A stretch of DNA of 64,000 bases from UBA7067 sp051880615. GTDB lineage: Bacteria > Bacillota > Clostridia > Oscillospirales > Acutalibacteraceae. The notes beneath the pieces are model-generated. The model saw nothing but the letters and a program-made list of their open reading frames with translations, had not been told where the DNA came from and did not search any database. The position numbers and the translations under genes are program-made. Location: assembly GCA_051880615.1 (NCBI GenBank), contig JBJEOH010000061.1, forward strand, positions 124,001-188,000, given 5' to 3'. Positions 43,159-49,195 of the stretch are shown here, piece after piece; positions within the stretch are counted from its first letter, which is position 1; every line of letters begins with the position of its first letter.

Positions 43159-44238
43159 ATGAAGAAGAGCAAAGAAAAAACAGCCGTAAAAGGCGTAAAA
43201 AAAGCGTTTGGCGTTAAAAAGGCATTCGCCCTTGTCGGCTGTCTTGTCGCGGCGGTAGTTGGCGTTGGTCTTGTGTATGTTTATAACACATTAGCCTCGG
43301 TGAACTACAAGTACATTGAGGACACCAACAATAAAACCGACAGCGGCTTGCCGACGAGCGACACAATGAATACAAACCTTGCAAGCGATGAACTGCTCAA
43401 CGACCCACAGATACTCAATATTATGCTTTTCGGTGAGGATCACCGCAAGGCGGGTGAGGATCACGGCAGAAGCGATACAATGATAATGCTCAGTATCGAC
43501 AACCGCCACAAAAAGCTCAAGATGACATCGTTTCTGAGGGATTTGTATGTCAATATCCCCGGCTACGGTCAGGATAAGCTCAACGCCGCCTACACCTACG
43601 GCGGACCGGCGCTTTCCATTCAGACCATTGAAACAAACTTCGGCATAAATATTGACCGCTATGCTGTTGTTGACTTCAGCGCGTTCAAGGAAATTATCGA
43701 CATTCTCGGCGGTGTTGACATAGAGCTTACCTCTGAGGAGATTGCCTACATCAACTGGCAGAGCTATATTAACAATCAGACAGAAGAGAGAAACGAGCTT
43801 CCCGAAATAGCCGGAGTAACCCACCTAAACGGCAGACAGGCACTGTGGTATGCGCGTAACAGAGGCTATGAGGAGGAAGATCACCCCGAGGTTGTTATCC
43901 CGGGCAACGATTTTGAGAGAACCTCAAGGCAGAGAAAGCTGCTTGAAACTCTGCTGGGAGAGTTTAAGCAGGCTGACATCGGGCAGATTGTGCAAATCGT
44001 TTCAAAGATAGGCCCGATGATTACAACGAACCTTAAAAAGGACGAGATAACAACGCTTGTTGCAAACTCGCTGACATATTTAAGCTATGATTTTGAGGAG
44101 TACCGCGTTCCCGAGGACGAGCTGTTCGAGTACGGCTGGACAGACGACGGACAGTCGATAGTTGTTCTCAAGGACTGGTACATCCAGCGCAAGAACCTCG
44201 CACTGTTTGTGTTTGAAAGCTCGGTGCAGGGAAGCTGA
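43159..44238 (+). CDS. LCP (LytR-CpsA-Psr) family glycopolymer ligase
   Basis: 359 aa from the ATG at 43159 behind AAAGGGGAT. A Lys-rich cytoplasmic tail and one TM (about 20-45), then the LCP domain: LNIMLFGEDHRKAGEDHGRS, DTMIMLSIDNRHKKLKMTSF, LRDLYVNIPGYGQDKLNAAY, and DFERTSRQRKLLETLL. LCP enzymes transfer lipid-linked wall teichoic acid or capsule to peptidoglycan. It fits the tarIJ/licD/GT2/YfhO neighbourhood. A strong terminator follows. Confidence 0.92.
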   Translation: MKKSKEKTAVKGVKKAFGVKKAFALVGCLVAAVVGVGLVYVYNTLASVNYKYIEDTNNKTDSGLPTSDTMNTNLASDELLNDPQILNIMLFGEDHRKAGEDHGRSDTMIMLSIDNRHKKLKMTSFLRDLYVNIPGYGQDKLNAAYTYGGPALSIQTIETNFGINIDRYAVVDFSAFKEIIDILGGVDIELTSEEIAYINWQSYINNQTEERNELPEIAGVTHLNGRQALWYARNRGYEEEDHPEVVIPGNDFERTSRQRKLLETLLGEFKQADIGQIVQIVSKIGPMITTNLKKDEITTLVANSLTYLSYDFEEYRVPEDELFEYGWTDDGQSIVVLKDWYIQRKNLALFVFESSVQGS

Positions 44239-44240
44239 TA

Positions 44241-44272
44241 AAAAGGGTTGCCTTTCGGCAGCCCTTTTTTTA
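44241..44272 (+). terminator. Terminator of the LCP gene
   Basis: AAAGGGTTGCC/GGCAGCCCTTT stem (44241-44266) followed by TTTTTTT. Confidence 0.9.
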
Positions 44273-44370
44273 ATGAATGATGAATATTGAATAATTGTGG
44301 TTGTCGCAGCTGCGCTGTGTCAAAAACCGAACATCGCCCGAAAATCAACCAAAAAAGTTCATTATAACTC

Positions 44371-44399
44371 TTGAAATGAAAATAATTCACATCTATAAT
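44371..44399 (+). promoter_or_regulatory. Promoter of the SOS-box operon
   Basis: TTGAAA (44371-44376), 17-nt spacer, TATAAT (44394-44399). The predicted start point falls on the LexA-like palindrome. Confidence 0.8.
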
Positions 44400-44406
44400 A
44401 ATATTA

Positions 44407-44418
44407 GAACATATGTTC
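44407..44418 (+). promoter_or_regulatory. LexA (SOS) box
   Basis: GAACATATGTTC is a perfect 12-bp palindrome and an exact match to the Gram-positive LexA/DinR consensus GAACN4GTTC. It lies 7 nt after the -10 box, where bound LexA would block transcription. Only this site was seen in the window. Confidence 0.8.
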
Positions 44419-44497
44419 GGATAATTCATATGCTCTTATTATTAAGCAAGACGGCGGCTTATTCGCAAAAATGCCGCGGTGAATCGGAGGAATGATA

Positions 44498-44731
44498 ATG
44501 AACTATATCGAATGGGCAAACGAGTATTATCTTGAATCGCAAAAGCTTCAGGAAAAAATCACGGCGCTGAATGCCGAGCTTAAATCACGCAGCCGCAGAG
44601 ATGAAAACGGAGTGCTTGCATTGAAGCACAGAATTGCGGTTTTGTACTCAATGTATCTCGACTGCGTGCATACGGCACAGGTTTTAAGCAGCAGAGGAGG
44701 GTGTAAATATGCCGAAAAAATTGACGCTTGA
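44498..44731 (+). CDS. Small helical protein, SOS-box operon gene 1
   Basis: 77 aa. The second ATG (44498), 7 nt after GGAGG, is preferred to the one at 44492. ANEYYLESQKLQEKITALNA and a second charged helix give a likely coiled-coil hairpin; MYLDCVHTAQVL closes it. Function unknown. It overlaps the next gene by 23 nt and both follow the LexA box. Confidence 0.65.
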   Translation: MNYIEWANEYYLESQKLQEKITALNAELKSRSRRDENGVLALKHRIAVLYSMYLDCVHTAQVLSSRGGCKYAEKIDA

Positions 44732-45005
44732 CGATTTTATGCTGAATATCGCAAGTGTGCGCCGCTACAACGAGCAAGGCGATAACCGCGACAAAATCGG
44801 TATAATGAAAAGCTTTTTAAATAAGGCGTTTGAGTGTGAGCTTACCGACAAGCAGAAACGCTATCTTGCAGGCTACTACTTTGACGGAAAAACAATGCGC
44901 GAGCTTGCGGGGCAGTTCGGTGTGAGCGAGTCGAACATTTCAAAAACAATAAAACGGGCAATCAGCACGCTGAAAGCCCGTTCGGTTTATCTAAATCTTA
45001 ATTAA
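44709..45005 (+). CDS. Sigma-70 region 4-like HTH protein, SOS-box operon gene 2
   Basis: 98 aa, ATG behind GAGGAGG. The C-terminal part (about 48-95), LTDKQKRYLAGYYFDGKTMR and ELAGQFGVSESNISKTIKRA, is a sigma region 4 helix-turn-helix without region 2. The N-terminal MPKKLTLDDFMLNIASVRR is conserved in small clostridial HTH proteins. It is likely a DNA-binding regulator or a partial sigma-like activator induced by DNA damage (inference). Its stop overlaps that of the convergent gene (TTAA). Confidence 0.75.
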   Translation: MPKKLTLDDFMLNIASVRRYNEQGDNRDKIGIMKSFLNKAFECELTDKQKRYLAGYYFDGKTMRELAGQFGVSESNISKTIKRAISTLKARSVYLNLN

Positions 45006-45211
45006 AGCTCAAAATCCTTTGGGTCGAACTTTGGCAGAAGCGGAGAAGCCTTTGGCACACGCAAAAGAGGGTTATACTTAAAGCCCTTGCACCTGCCGTC
45101 AATGATTTCCCTCTTTTTTGAGCAAATCAGCACACTGTTGCCGCCGTCAATGCAGTTGTCGCAGTACGAGCAGTCGGGCGCAATGCTGTTTCCGAAAAGC
45201 TTTTTAAACAT
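45002..45211 (-). CDS. Small Cys-rich protein of unknown function
   Basis: 69 aa from the ATG at 45211 (AAGGA 8 nt upstream); an ATG at 45229 behind GGAG is also possible (75 aa). CSYCDNCIDGGNSVLICSKK and DGRCKGFKYNPLLR give five Cys, probably a small zinc site. This is a conserved type of small clostridial protein without assigned function. It converges on the HTH gene. Confidence 0.65.
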   Translation of the reverse strand: MFKKLFGNSIAPDCSYCDNCIDGGNSVLICSKKREIIDGRCKGFKYNPLLRVPKASPLLPKFDPKDFEL

Positions 45212-45244
45212 CGAATCAGTCCTTAACATAAAATCTCCGCTTGT

Positions 45245-45274
45245 ATTATATCATCTTTCATTTTATAATGTAAA
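45245..45274 (-). promoter_or_regulatory. Promoter of the Cys-rich protein
   Basis: On the minus strand TTTACA (45269-45274), 18-nt spacer, TATAAT (45245-45250). Confidence 0.6.
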
Positions 45275-45294
45275 GCGAAAAGAGAAAATTATAT

Positions 45295-45409
45295 GAAGAG
45301 TGAAGAGTGGAGAGTGAAGAGCTGGTTGTCGCTGCTGCGCTGCTCCTTGAATTAAAAATTCACTCTCTAATCTTCACTCTCAACTCTGCGGTGCTTGCAC
45401 CGCACAATA
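45295..45409. repeat. Minisatellite, hairpin block and inverted minisatellite
   Basis: GAGTGAAGAGTGGAGAGTGA (45295-45321), GGTTGTCGCTGCTGCGCTG (45323-45341), inverted units ACTCTCTAATCTTCACTCTC (45361-45380), then TGCGGTGCTTGCACCGCA hairpin (45387-45404). The whole is a compact inverted-repeat structure ahead of pgeF. Confidence 0.8.
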
Positions 45410-45424
45410 TTAGGAGTGATACTT

Positions 45425-46267
45425 TTGAAATTTGAAAGCTCGGTTATGAATCTTAACAACGCCGACGGTGCGGCTTACCTGACATATAAATCCCTTGAGG
45501 AGATACCGTTTATCAATCACGCCTTTTCGACAAGGCTCGGCGGAGTAAGCAAGGGTGAGTTTGAGTCGATGAATTTAAGCTTCGGCAGGGGTGACAGCGA
45601 CGAATGTGTACACGAGAACTACCGCCGCATATGCAAAAGCGCAGGCTTTGAGTATGACAGCCTTGTCGCCTCGGCGCAGGACCACCACACCTTTGTGCGC
45701 TGTGTGACGAAAGAAAACTGCGGCGTGGGTATTTACAAGCCGAGAGATATGCAGAGCGTTGACGCACTTGTGACGAATGAGCCGGGCGTTACGCTCGTTA
45801 CATATTACGCCGACTGTACGCCGCTTTTCTTTGTCGATACCAAAAAGCAGGTTATCGCACTTGCACACGCAGGCTGGAGAGGAACTGTCGGCAGAATAGG
45901 CGGCGAGGTTATAAAGACAATGCACGATAATTACGGCTGTGACCCGAAGGACATAAAATGCGCCATAGGTCCGGCAATTTCAAAGTGCTGCTACGAGGTT
46001 GACGAGGACTGCTGCAAGCACTTCAAGGCTCTCACCGATTTAGAGCGTGAACGATTTATCTTTCCGAAGGAAAACGGTAAGTATATGATTGATTTGCTCG
46101 AAACGAACAGGCAGGTTCTTGTTCACGCAGGAGTGCCGCAGGAAAATATAACGCTCAGCGATGTCTGCACACGCTGTAATAGCGAGCTTTTGTGGTCGCA
46201 CAGAGCAACAGGCGGCAAACGAGGCGGAATGGCGGCGTTTATGTCGCTGTGCGACGATGAAGAGTGA
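45425..46267 (+). CDS. pgeF: Peptidoglycan editing factor PgeF (YfiH, multicopper oxidase-like)
   Basis: 280 aa from a TTG at 45425 behind TAGGAG; a longer ATG reading starts in repeat DNA. INHAFSTRLGGVSKGEF, ADCTPLFFVDTK, ALAHAGWRGTVGRIGG and TRCNSELLWSHR carry the conserved His and Cys residues of the YfiH family. It removes wrongly built muropeptide precursors (UDP-MurNAc-L-Ser) and was earlier seen as a laccase or purine phosphorylase. The stop codon lies within the minisatellite that follows. Confidence 0.9.
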   Translation: MKFESSVMNLNNADGAAYLTYKSLEEIPFINHAFSTRLGGVSKGEFESMNLSFGRGDSDECVHENYRRICKSAGFEYDSLVASAQDHHTFVRCVTKENCGVGIYKPRDMQSVDALVTNEPGVTLVTYYADCTPLFFVDTKKQVIALAHAGWRGTVGRIGGEVIKTMHDNYGCDPKDIKCAIGPAISKCCYEVDEDCCKHFKALTDLERERFIFPKENGKYMIDLLETNRQVLVHAGVPQENITLSDVCTRCNSELLWSHRATGGKRGGMAAFMSLCDDEE

Positions 46268-46406
46268 AGAGTGGAGAGTGGAGAGTGGAGAGTGGAGAGT
46301 GGAGAGTGGAGAGTGAAGAGTGAAGAGAGAAAAGAGAAGAGAGAAGAGAGAAAAGAGAAGAGAGAAGAGAGAAAAGAGAAGAGAGAAGAGAGAAAAGAGA
46401 AGAGAA
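46263..46406. repeat. Compound minisatellite
   Basis: GAGAGTGGA units (46263-46325) pass into AGAGAAAAGAGAAGAGAGAAG units, about four copies (46326-46406). Both are purine-only on the plus strand. The open frame across them is an artefact. Confidence 0.9.
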
Positions 46407-46470
46407 TTGGTTGTCGCCTTGCGGCTCTTAAATTAAAATATGTAAGGCAACTTCTGTTACCTGAAACGAG

Positions 46471-46592
46471 GTTGTAGGGAACGGTCTTGACCGTTCTGGG
46501 ATAGGCGCAGTTACTACGATTTTAAACAAAAACGGGATAGAGTAAAACATCCGGCAGAGCGAGCCGGAACAGGCAAGCCAGTTCCCTACGAA
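46471..46592 (-). repeat. MITE-like palindromic element, copy 7 (inverted)
   Basis: The GGAACGGTCTTGACCGTTC arm is on the left, the GGAACAGGCAAGCCAGTTCC arm on the right. Slightly diverged centre. Followed by an AAAGAGCCGCTTGCGGC block (46624-46642) and ACTAAACACTAAACACTA units. Confidence 0.9.
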
Positions 46593-46685
46593 CTCACAGA
46601 CTCGTTACGAGTATTACTTCATTCAAAGAGCCGCTTGCGGCAACAACCTACACTAAACACTAAACACTACCAAGGAAGTGGAATT

Positions 46686-47585
46686 TTGGCTAAAAGAAGA
46701 GACGGTCTTGAATATTTTCCGTTTGATGTTGTTATGGACGACAAATACGCGCTTATCGAGGCGGAGTTCGGCTTGAACGGCTTTGCCGTTTTAGTAAAGC
46801 TGTTACAGAAAATCTACGGCGAACGAGGATATTACTGCGAGTGGCAGCCCGAGAATATGATTCTCTTTTCGCACAAAATCGGGCAGACTAACGAGCTTGT
46901 GTGCAAGGTTGTCGACGCCGCCGTAAAACGAGGTATTTTTGACGGCGAAATGTTCAGCCGTTATCATATTCTTACATCAAAAAGCATACAGGAAATCTAT
47001 TTTGCAGCTGCATCACGCCGCAGAGAAAACTACGCCGAAAGCCGTTATCTTTTGCTGTCAGAGGAAGAGCTTCCGAAAAATGTAAACATAAACGGCGAAA
47101 ATGTCAACACAAATGCAAAAAATGTTGACACAAACGCAGAAAATGATGACACAACGGAACAAAGGAAAGGAAAGGAAAGTAAAGGAAAGCAAAGTAAAGT
47201 AAAGGAGAGTAAAGGAAAGGAAAGCAAAGCAGCAGCCGGCGACGATTCAGCTCCTGAGGACGCAGTGCGCCTGTTTGAGCAGATATGCCCTCGGCTTGAC
47301 TGCACCCTTACGCCGGCTGCAAGAGAAAATATCATAACAGCACAACAAAACGGAATTGACTTTAAGGAGCTGTTCAGTCGGATTGACCGATCAGACTTTC
47401 TGTCAGGCAGAAACGGAAAGTGGCAATGCTCGCTTGATTGGGCGGTAAACAAGAGCAACGCCGATAAGGTGCTTAGCGGACGCTACGACAACGGCAGATA
47501 CGATAACGGCACATCGGCAGCCGAAGTGCGGCGAAAGCCGTCGTATAACATAGCCGAAATTGAGGCGCTTGACGAGTTTAAGTGA
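46686..47585 (+). CDS. DUF4373 (Lin1244/Lin1753-like) DNA-replication-type protein
   Basis: 299 aa from a TTG at 46686 behind AAGGAAGTGG. GLEYFPFDVVMDDKYALIEA and GLNGFAVLVKLLQKIYGERG are the DUF4373 N-terminal domain, often seen in phage or plasmid replisome organisers. A low-complexity spacer (about 140-200; NAKNVDTNAEND and KGKESKGKQSK) leads to a DnaD-like C-terminal part ending YNIAEIEALDEFK. No phage genes are nearby, so it may be a domesticated chromosomal copy. Confidence 0.75.
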   Translation: MAKRRDGLEYFPFDVVMDDKYALIEAEFGLNGFAVLVKLLQKIYGERGYYCEWQPENMILFSHKIGQTNELVCKVVDAAVKRGIFDGEMFSRYHILTSKSIQEIYFAAASRRRENYAESRYLLLSEEELPKNVNINGENVNTNAKNVDTNAENDDTTEQRKGKESKGKQSKVKESKGKESKAAAGDDSAPEDAVRLFEQICPRLDCTLTPAARENIITAQQNGIDFKELFSRIDRSDFLSGRNGKWQCSLDWAVNKSNADKVLSGRYDNGRYDNGTSAAEVRRKPSYNIAEIEALDEFK

Positions 47586-47643
47586 GTACTTGTAATGACT
47601 GTTAAAAAATCACAACAAAATTCTTACAGATTTGTGCAGATGA

Positions 47644-47672
47644 TTGACTATGTTTTCCTTCGGTGATAGTAT
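47644..47672 (+). promoter_or_regulatory. Promoter of the Bax-inhibitor gene
   Basis: TTGACT (47644-47649), 17-nt spacer, TAGTAT (47667-47672). Confidence 0.65.
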
Positions 47673-47705
47673 ATTTGTATCAAATACGAAAAGAGGGATT
47701 TAGTT

Positions 47706-48581
47706 ATGAGAGAATTAAACGGAAATCTTCAGCAGACTCCTCAGCAGAAAAAGCAGAATGACGGTTCGATTATATTTGCTCCGAACCCTGTTATGCAGAA
47801 GCTGCGTGCCGTGAAGGATAACGCTGTAGGCGGCGAAACTGCTAAATACAGCGGAATAACGATTAAAACGCTGTACTTCCTGCTTGTTACTGTTGCAGGT
47901 ATTGCGATGTATCATCTTCTCAGAACAACACTGTTTGCGGGTATGGAGCAATTAAGCGTTGATGTTACGGACGGCGCAGTGTTCACCTGCACAATAGCCG
48001 AGCTTGGCGTTGTTATTGCCGCGCTTGTGCTTGTTATCGCTATGCCTATCGTTGCAACCTTTGCAAGAGGTACAATTCCCGTAACCGGCACGATATATTC
48101 GCTGTCGCAGGGCTACCTGCTTGCGTGGATTATTATGACCTGCCTTACTGTTTACGATATGGATCATATCGCATGGTTGGCATTGGGCATTACAATTCTG
48201 CTTGTTGCGATTATGGCTGTTATGTATGCCACAAGAATGATAAGGGTGACAAAGAAGTTCAGAGCCGTTATGCTTGTTGCGCTTGTGACGATGGTTGCCT
48301 CATCACTGCTTGTATTCATCGGTATGCTTATTCCGGGCGTGAATGAAATGCTTGCTCCGATAGCTGCAAACCCTGTTATTGCAATAGTGTTTGAGCTTAT
48401 CGGCATTATAATTGCAACCCTGTTCTTACTTATTGACTTTGATACGATTGAGTACACCGTTACAAACAATCTTCCGAAAAAGTACGAGTGGTCGGCGGCA
48501 TTCGGTCTTGCCTTCACCGTAGTGTGGATTTACCTCAAGGTGCTTGATTTACTTATGACTGTAAGCAACAATAAAAAATAA
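47706..48581 (+). CDS. Bax inhibitor-1/YccA family membrane protein
   Basis: 291 aa with seven TM helices after a hydrophilic N-terminus (1-50, with IIFAPNPVMQKL). TGTIYSLSQGYLLAWI, LIDFDTIEYTVTNNLPKKYE and WSAAFGLAFTVVWIYLKVL are characteristic; the Asp pair in the last loop matches the pH-sensing diaspartyl region of BI-1 proteins. They are thought to be cation/Ca leak channels or stress-response membrane proteins. Monocistronic. Confidence 0.88.
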   Translation: MRELNGNLQQTPQQKKQNDGSIIFAPNPVMQKLRAVKDNAVGGETAKYSGITIKTLYFLLVTVAGIAMYHLLRTTLFAGMEQLSVDVTDGAVFTCTIAELGVVIAALVLVIAMPIVATFARGTIPVTGTIYSLSQGYLLAWIIMTCLTVYDMDHIAWLALGITILLVAIMAVMYATRMIRVTKKFRAVMLVALVTMVASSLLVFIGMLIPGVNEMLAPIAANPVIAIVFELIGIIIATLFLLIDFDTIEYTVTNNLPKKYEWSAAFGLAFTVVWIYLKVLDLLMTVSNNKK

Positions 48582-48597
48582 ATAAAATCAGTTAATC

Positions 48598-48633
48598 GCC
48601 CAACTTGGCTTGCCTATAGTTGGGCGGTTTTTT
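48598..48633 (+). terminator. Terminator of the Bax-inhibitor gene
   Basis: CGCCCAAC/GTTGGGCG stem with a 13-nt loop, followed by GTTTTTT. Confidence 0.85.
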
Positions 48634-48646
48634 CGTTGTAAAAGGC

Positions 48647-48676
48647 TTGTTTTCAGGCATTCTTCTATGTTATAAT
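48647..48676 (+). promoter_or_regulatory. Promoter of type I toxin mRNA, locus A
   Basis: TTGTTT (48647-48652), 18-nt spacer, TATAAT (48671-48676). Confidence 0.6.
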
Positions 48677-48709
48677 CAATCAGTAAAGGAACGGTGGCGG
48701 CTGTTTCAG

Positions 48710-48729
48710 CACCCCAACGAAAGGGGGTG
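48710..48729 (+). promoter_or_regulatory. Hairpin hiding the toxin ribosome-binding site, locus A
   Basis: CACCCC pairs with GGGGGTG, enclosing the only purine-rich site upstream of the toxin ATG. The same arrangement is found at 52832-52852. Confidence 0.65.
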
Positions 48730-48739
48730 TTTTGTTCAA

Positions 48740-48820
48740 ATGACTGATATTGGTTACTTACTTGCTTTGGCTGTAGTATTTGTGGCTTTTTGTGAAGTCA
48801 TTAGGAATATAAAGAAATAA
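48740..48820 (+). CDS. Small hydrophobic peptide, putative type I toxin A
   Basis: 26 aa: MTDIGYLLALAVVFVAFCEV then IRNIKK, a single TM helix with a basic tail as in holin-like/TxpA-type toxins. Translation would need opening of the CACCCC/GGGGGTG hairpin. The stop codon TAA directly abuts the convergent terminator stem (ACCGCCC). A near-consensus promoter on the other strand reads toward it. Its closest relative in the window is the 20-aa peptide at 52858. Confidence 0.7.
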   Translation: MTDIGYLLALAVVFVAFCEVIRNIKK

Positions 48821-48899
48821 CCGCCCTGTAGTCGCGATACAAGGCGGTTGTTAAAAAAATAATCAATTTGTTTGCGGAACAGCTAAAACCGTTCCTTTA
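48811..48899 (-). ncRNA. Predicted antisense RNA (antitoxin), locus A
   Basis: About 89 nt on the minus strand from the promoter at 48907-48935 to the terminator stem AACCGCCTTGTA/TACAGGGCGGTT followed by ATTTCTTT. It overlaps the end and 3' UTR of the toxin mRNA. Its 5' end (GTAAAGGAACGG) repeats the 5' end of the toxin mRNA (GTAAAGGAACGG at 48692-48703). Confidence 0.65.
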
Positions 48900-48906
48900 C
48901 ACCATT

Positions 48907-48935
48907 ATATTACCACACCTGTGATTATATGTCAA
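48907..48935 (-). promoter_or_regulatory. Antisense promoter, locus A
   Basis: On the minus strand TTGACA (48930-48935), 17-nt spacer, TAATAT (48907-48912); a TATAAT at 48904-48909 overlaps it. Confidence 0.7.
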
Positions 48936-48951
48936 GTAATAGCAGTGATTT

Positions 48952-48980
48952 ACCCTCTTATATAAGGAGGGTTCTTTTAT
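48952..48980 (+). terminator. Hairpin with T-rich tail
   Basis: ACCCTC/GAGGGT stem around a TTATATAAG palindrome, followed by TCTTTTATATTTTG. It has no gene directly upstream, so its role is unclear. The rest of 48981-49130 contains no gene. Confidence 0.4.
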
Positions 48981-49130
48981 ATTTTGGGCATTGCTATAAC
49001 ACTAAGAGTCAGAGGTTTACTAAAAATGCAATAACGCTGTTAAAATCCTGCAATAATTTATCCTAATAATTAAATTATTCCCGACAATTTACAATATTTT
49101 GAAAAAACAACAATTAAATATTGCATAGCG

Positions 49131-49159
49131 TTGACTTTTAAACGGCTATAGGCTATAAT
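49131..49159 (+). promoter_or_regulatory. Promoter of the aconitase gene
   Basis: TTGACT (49131-49136), 17-nt spacer, TATAAT (49154-49159). Confidence 0.8.
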
Positions 49160-49195
49160 AGAAGCAAAATACAGTACTTTAAGGAGGAGATTTTT

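Noticed and set aside
46271..46477. Plus-strand ORF of EWRVESGEWRVKSEERKEKR type
   Set aside because: Encoded wholly by the minisatellite; the frame exists because the repeat is purine-only.
46686..47585. Prophage hypothesis for the DUF4373 gene
   Set aside because: No integrase, capsid, terminase, holin or attachment-site duplications were found around it.
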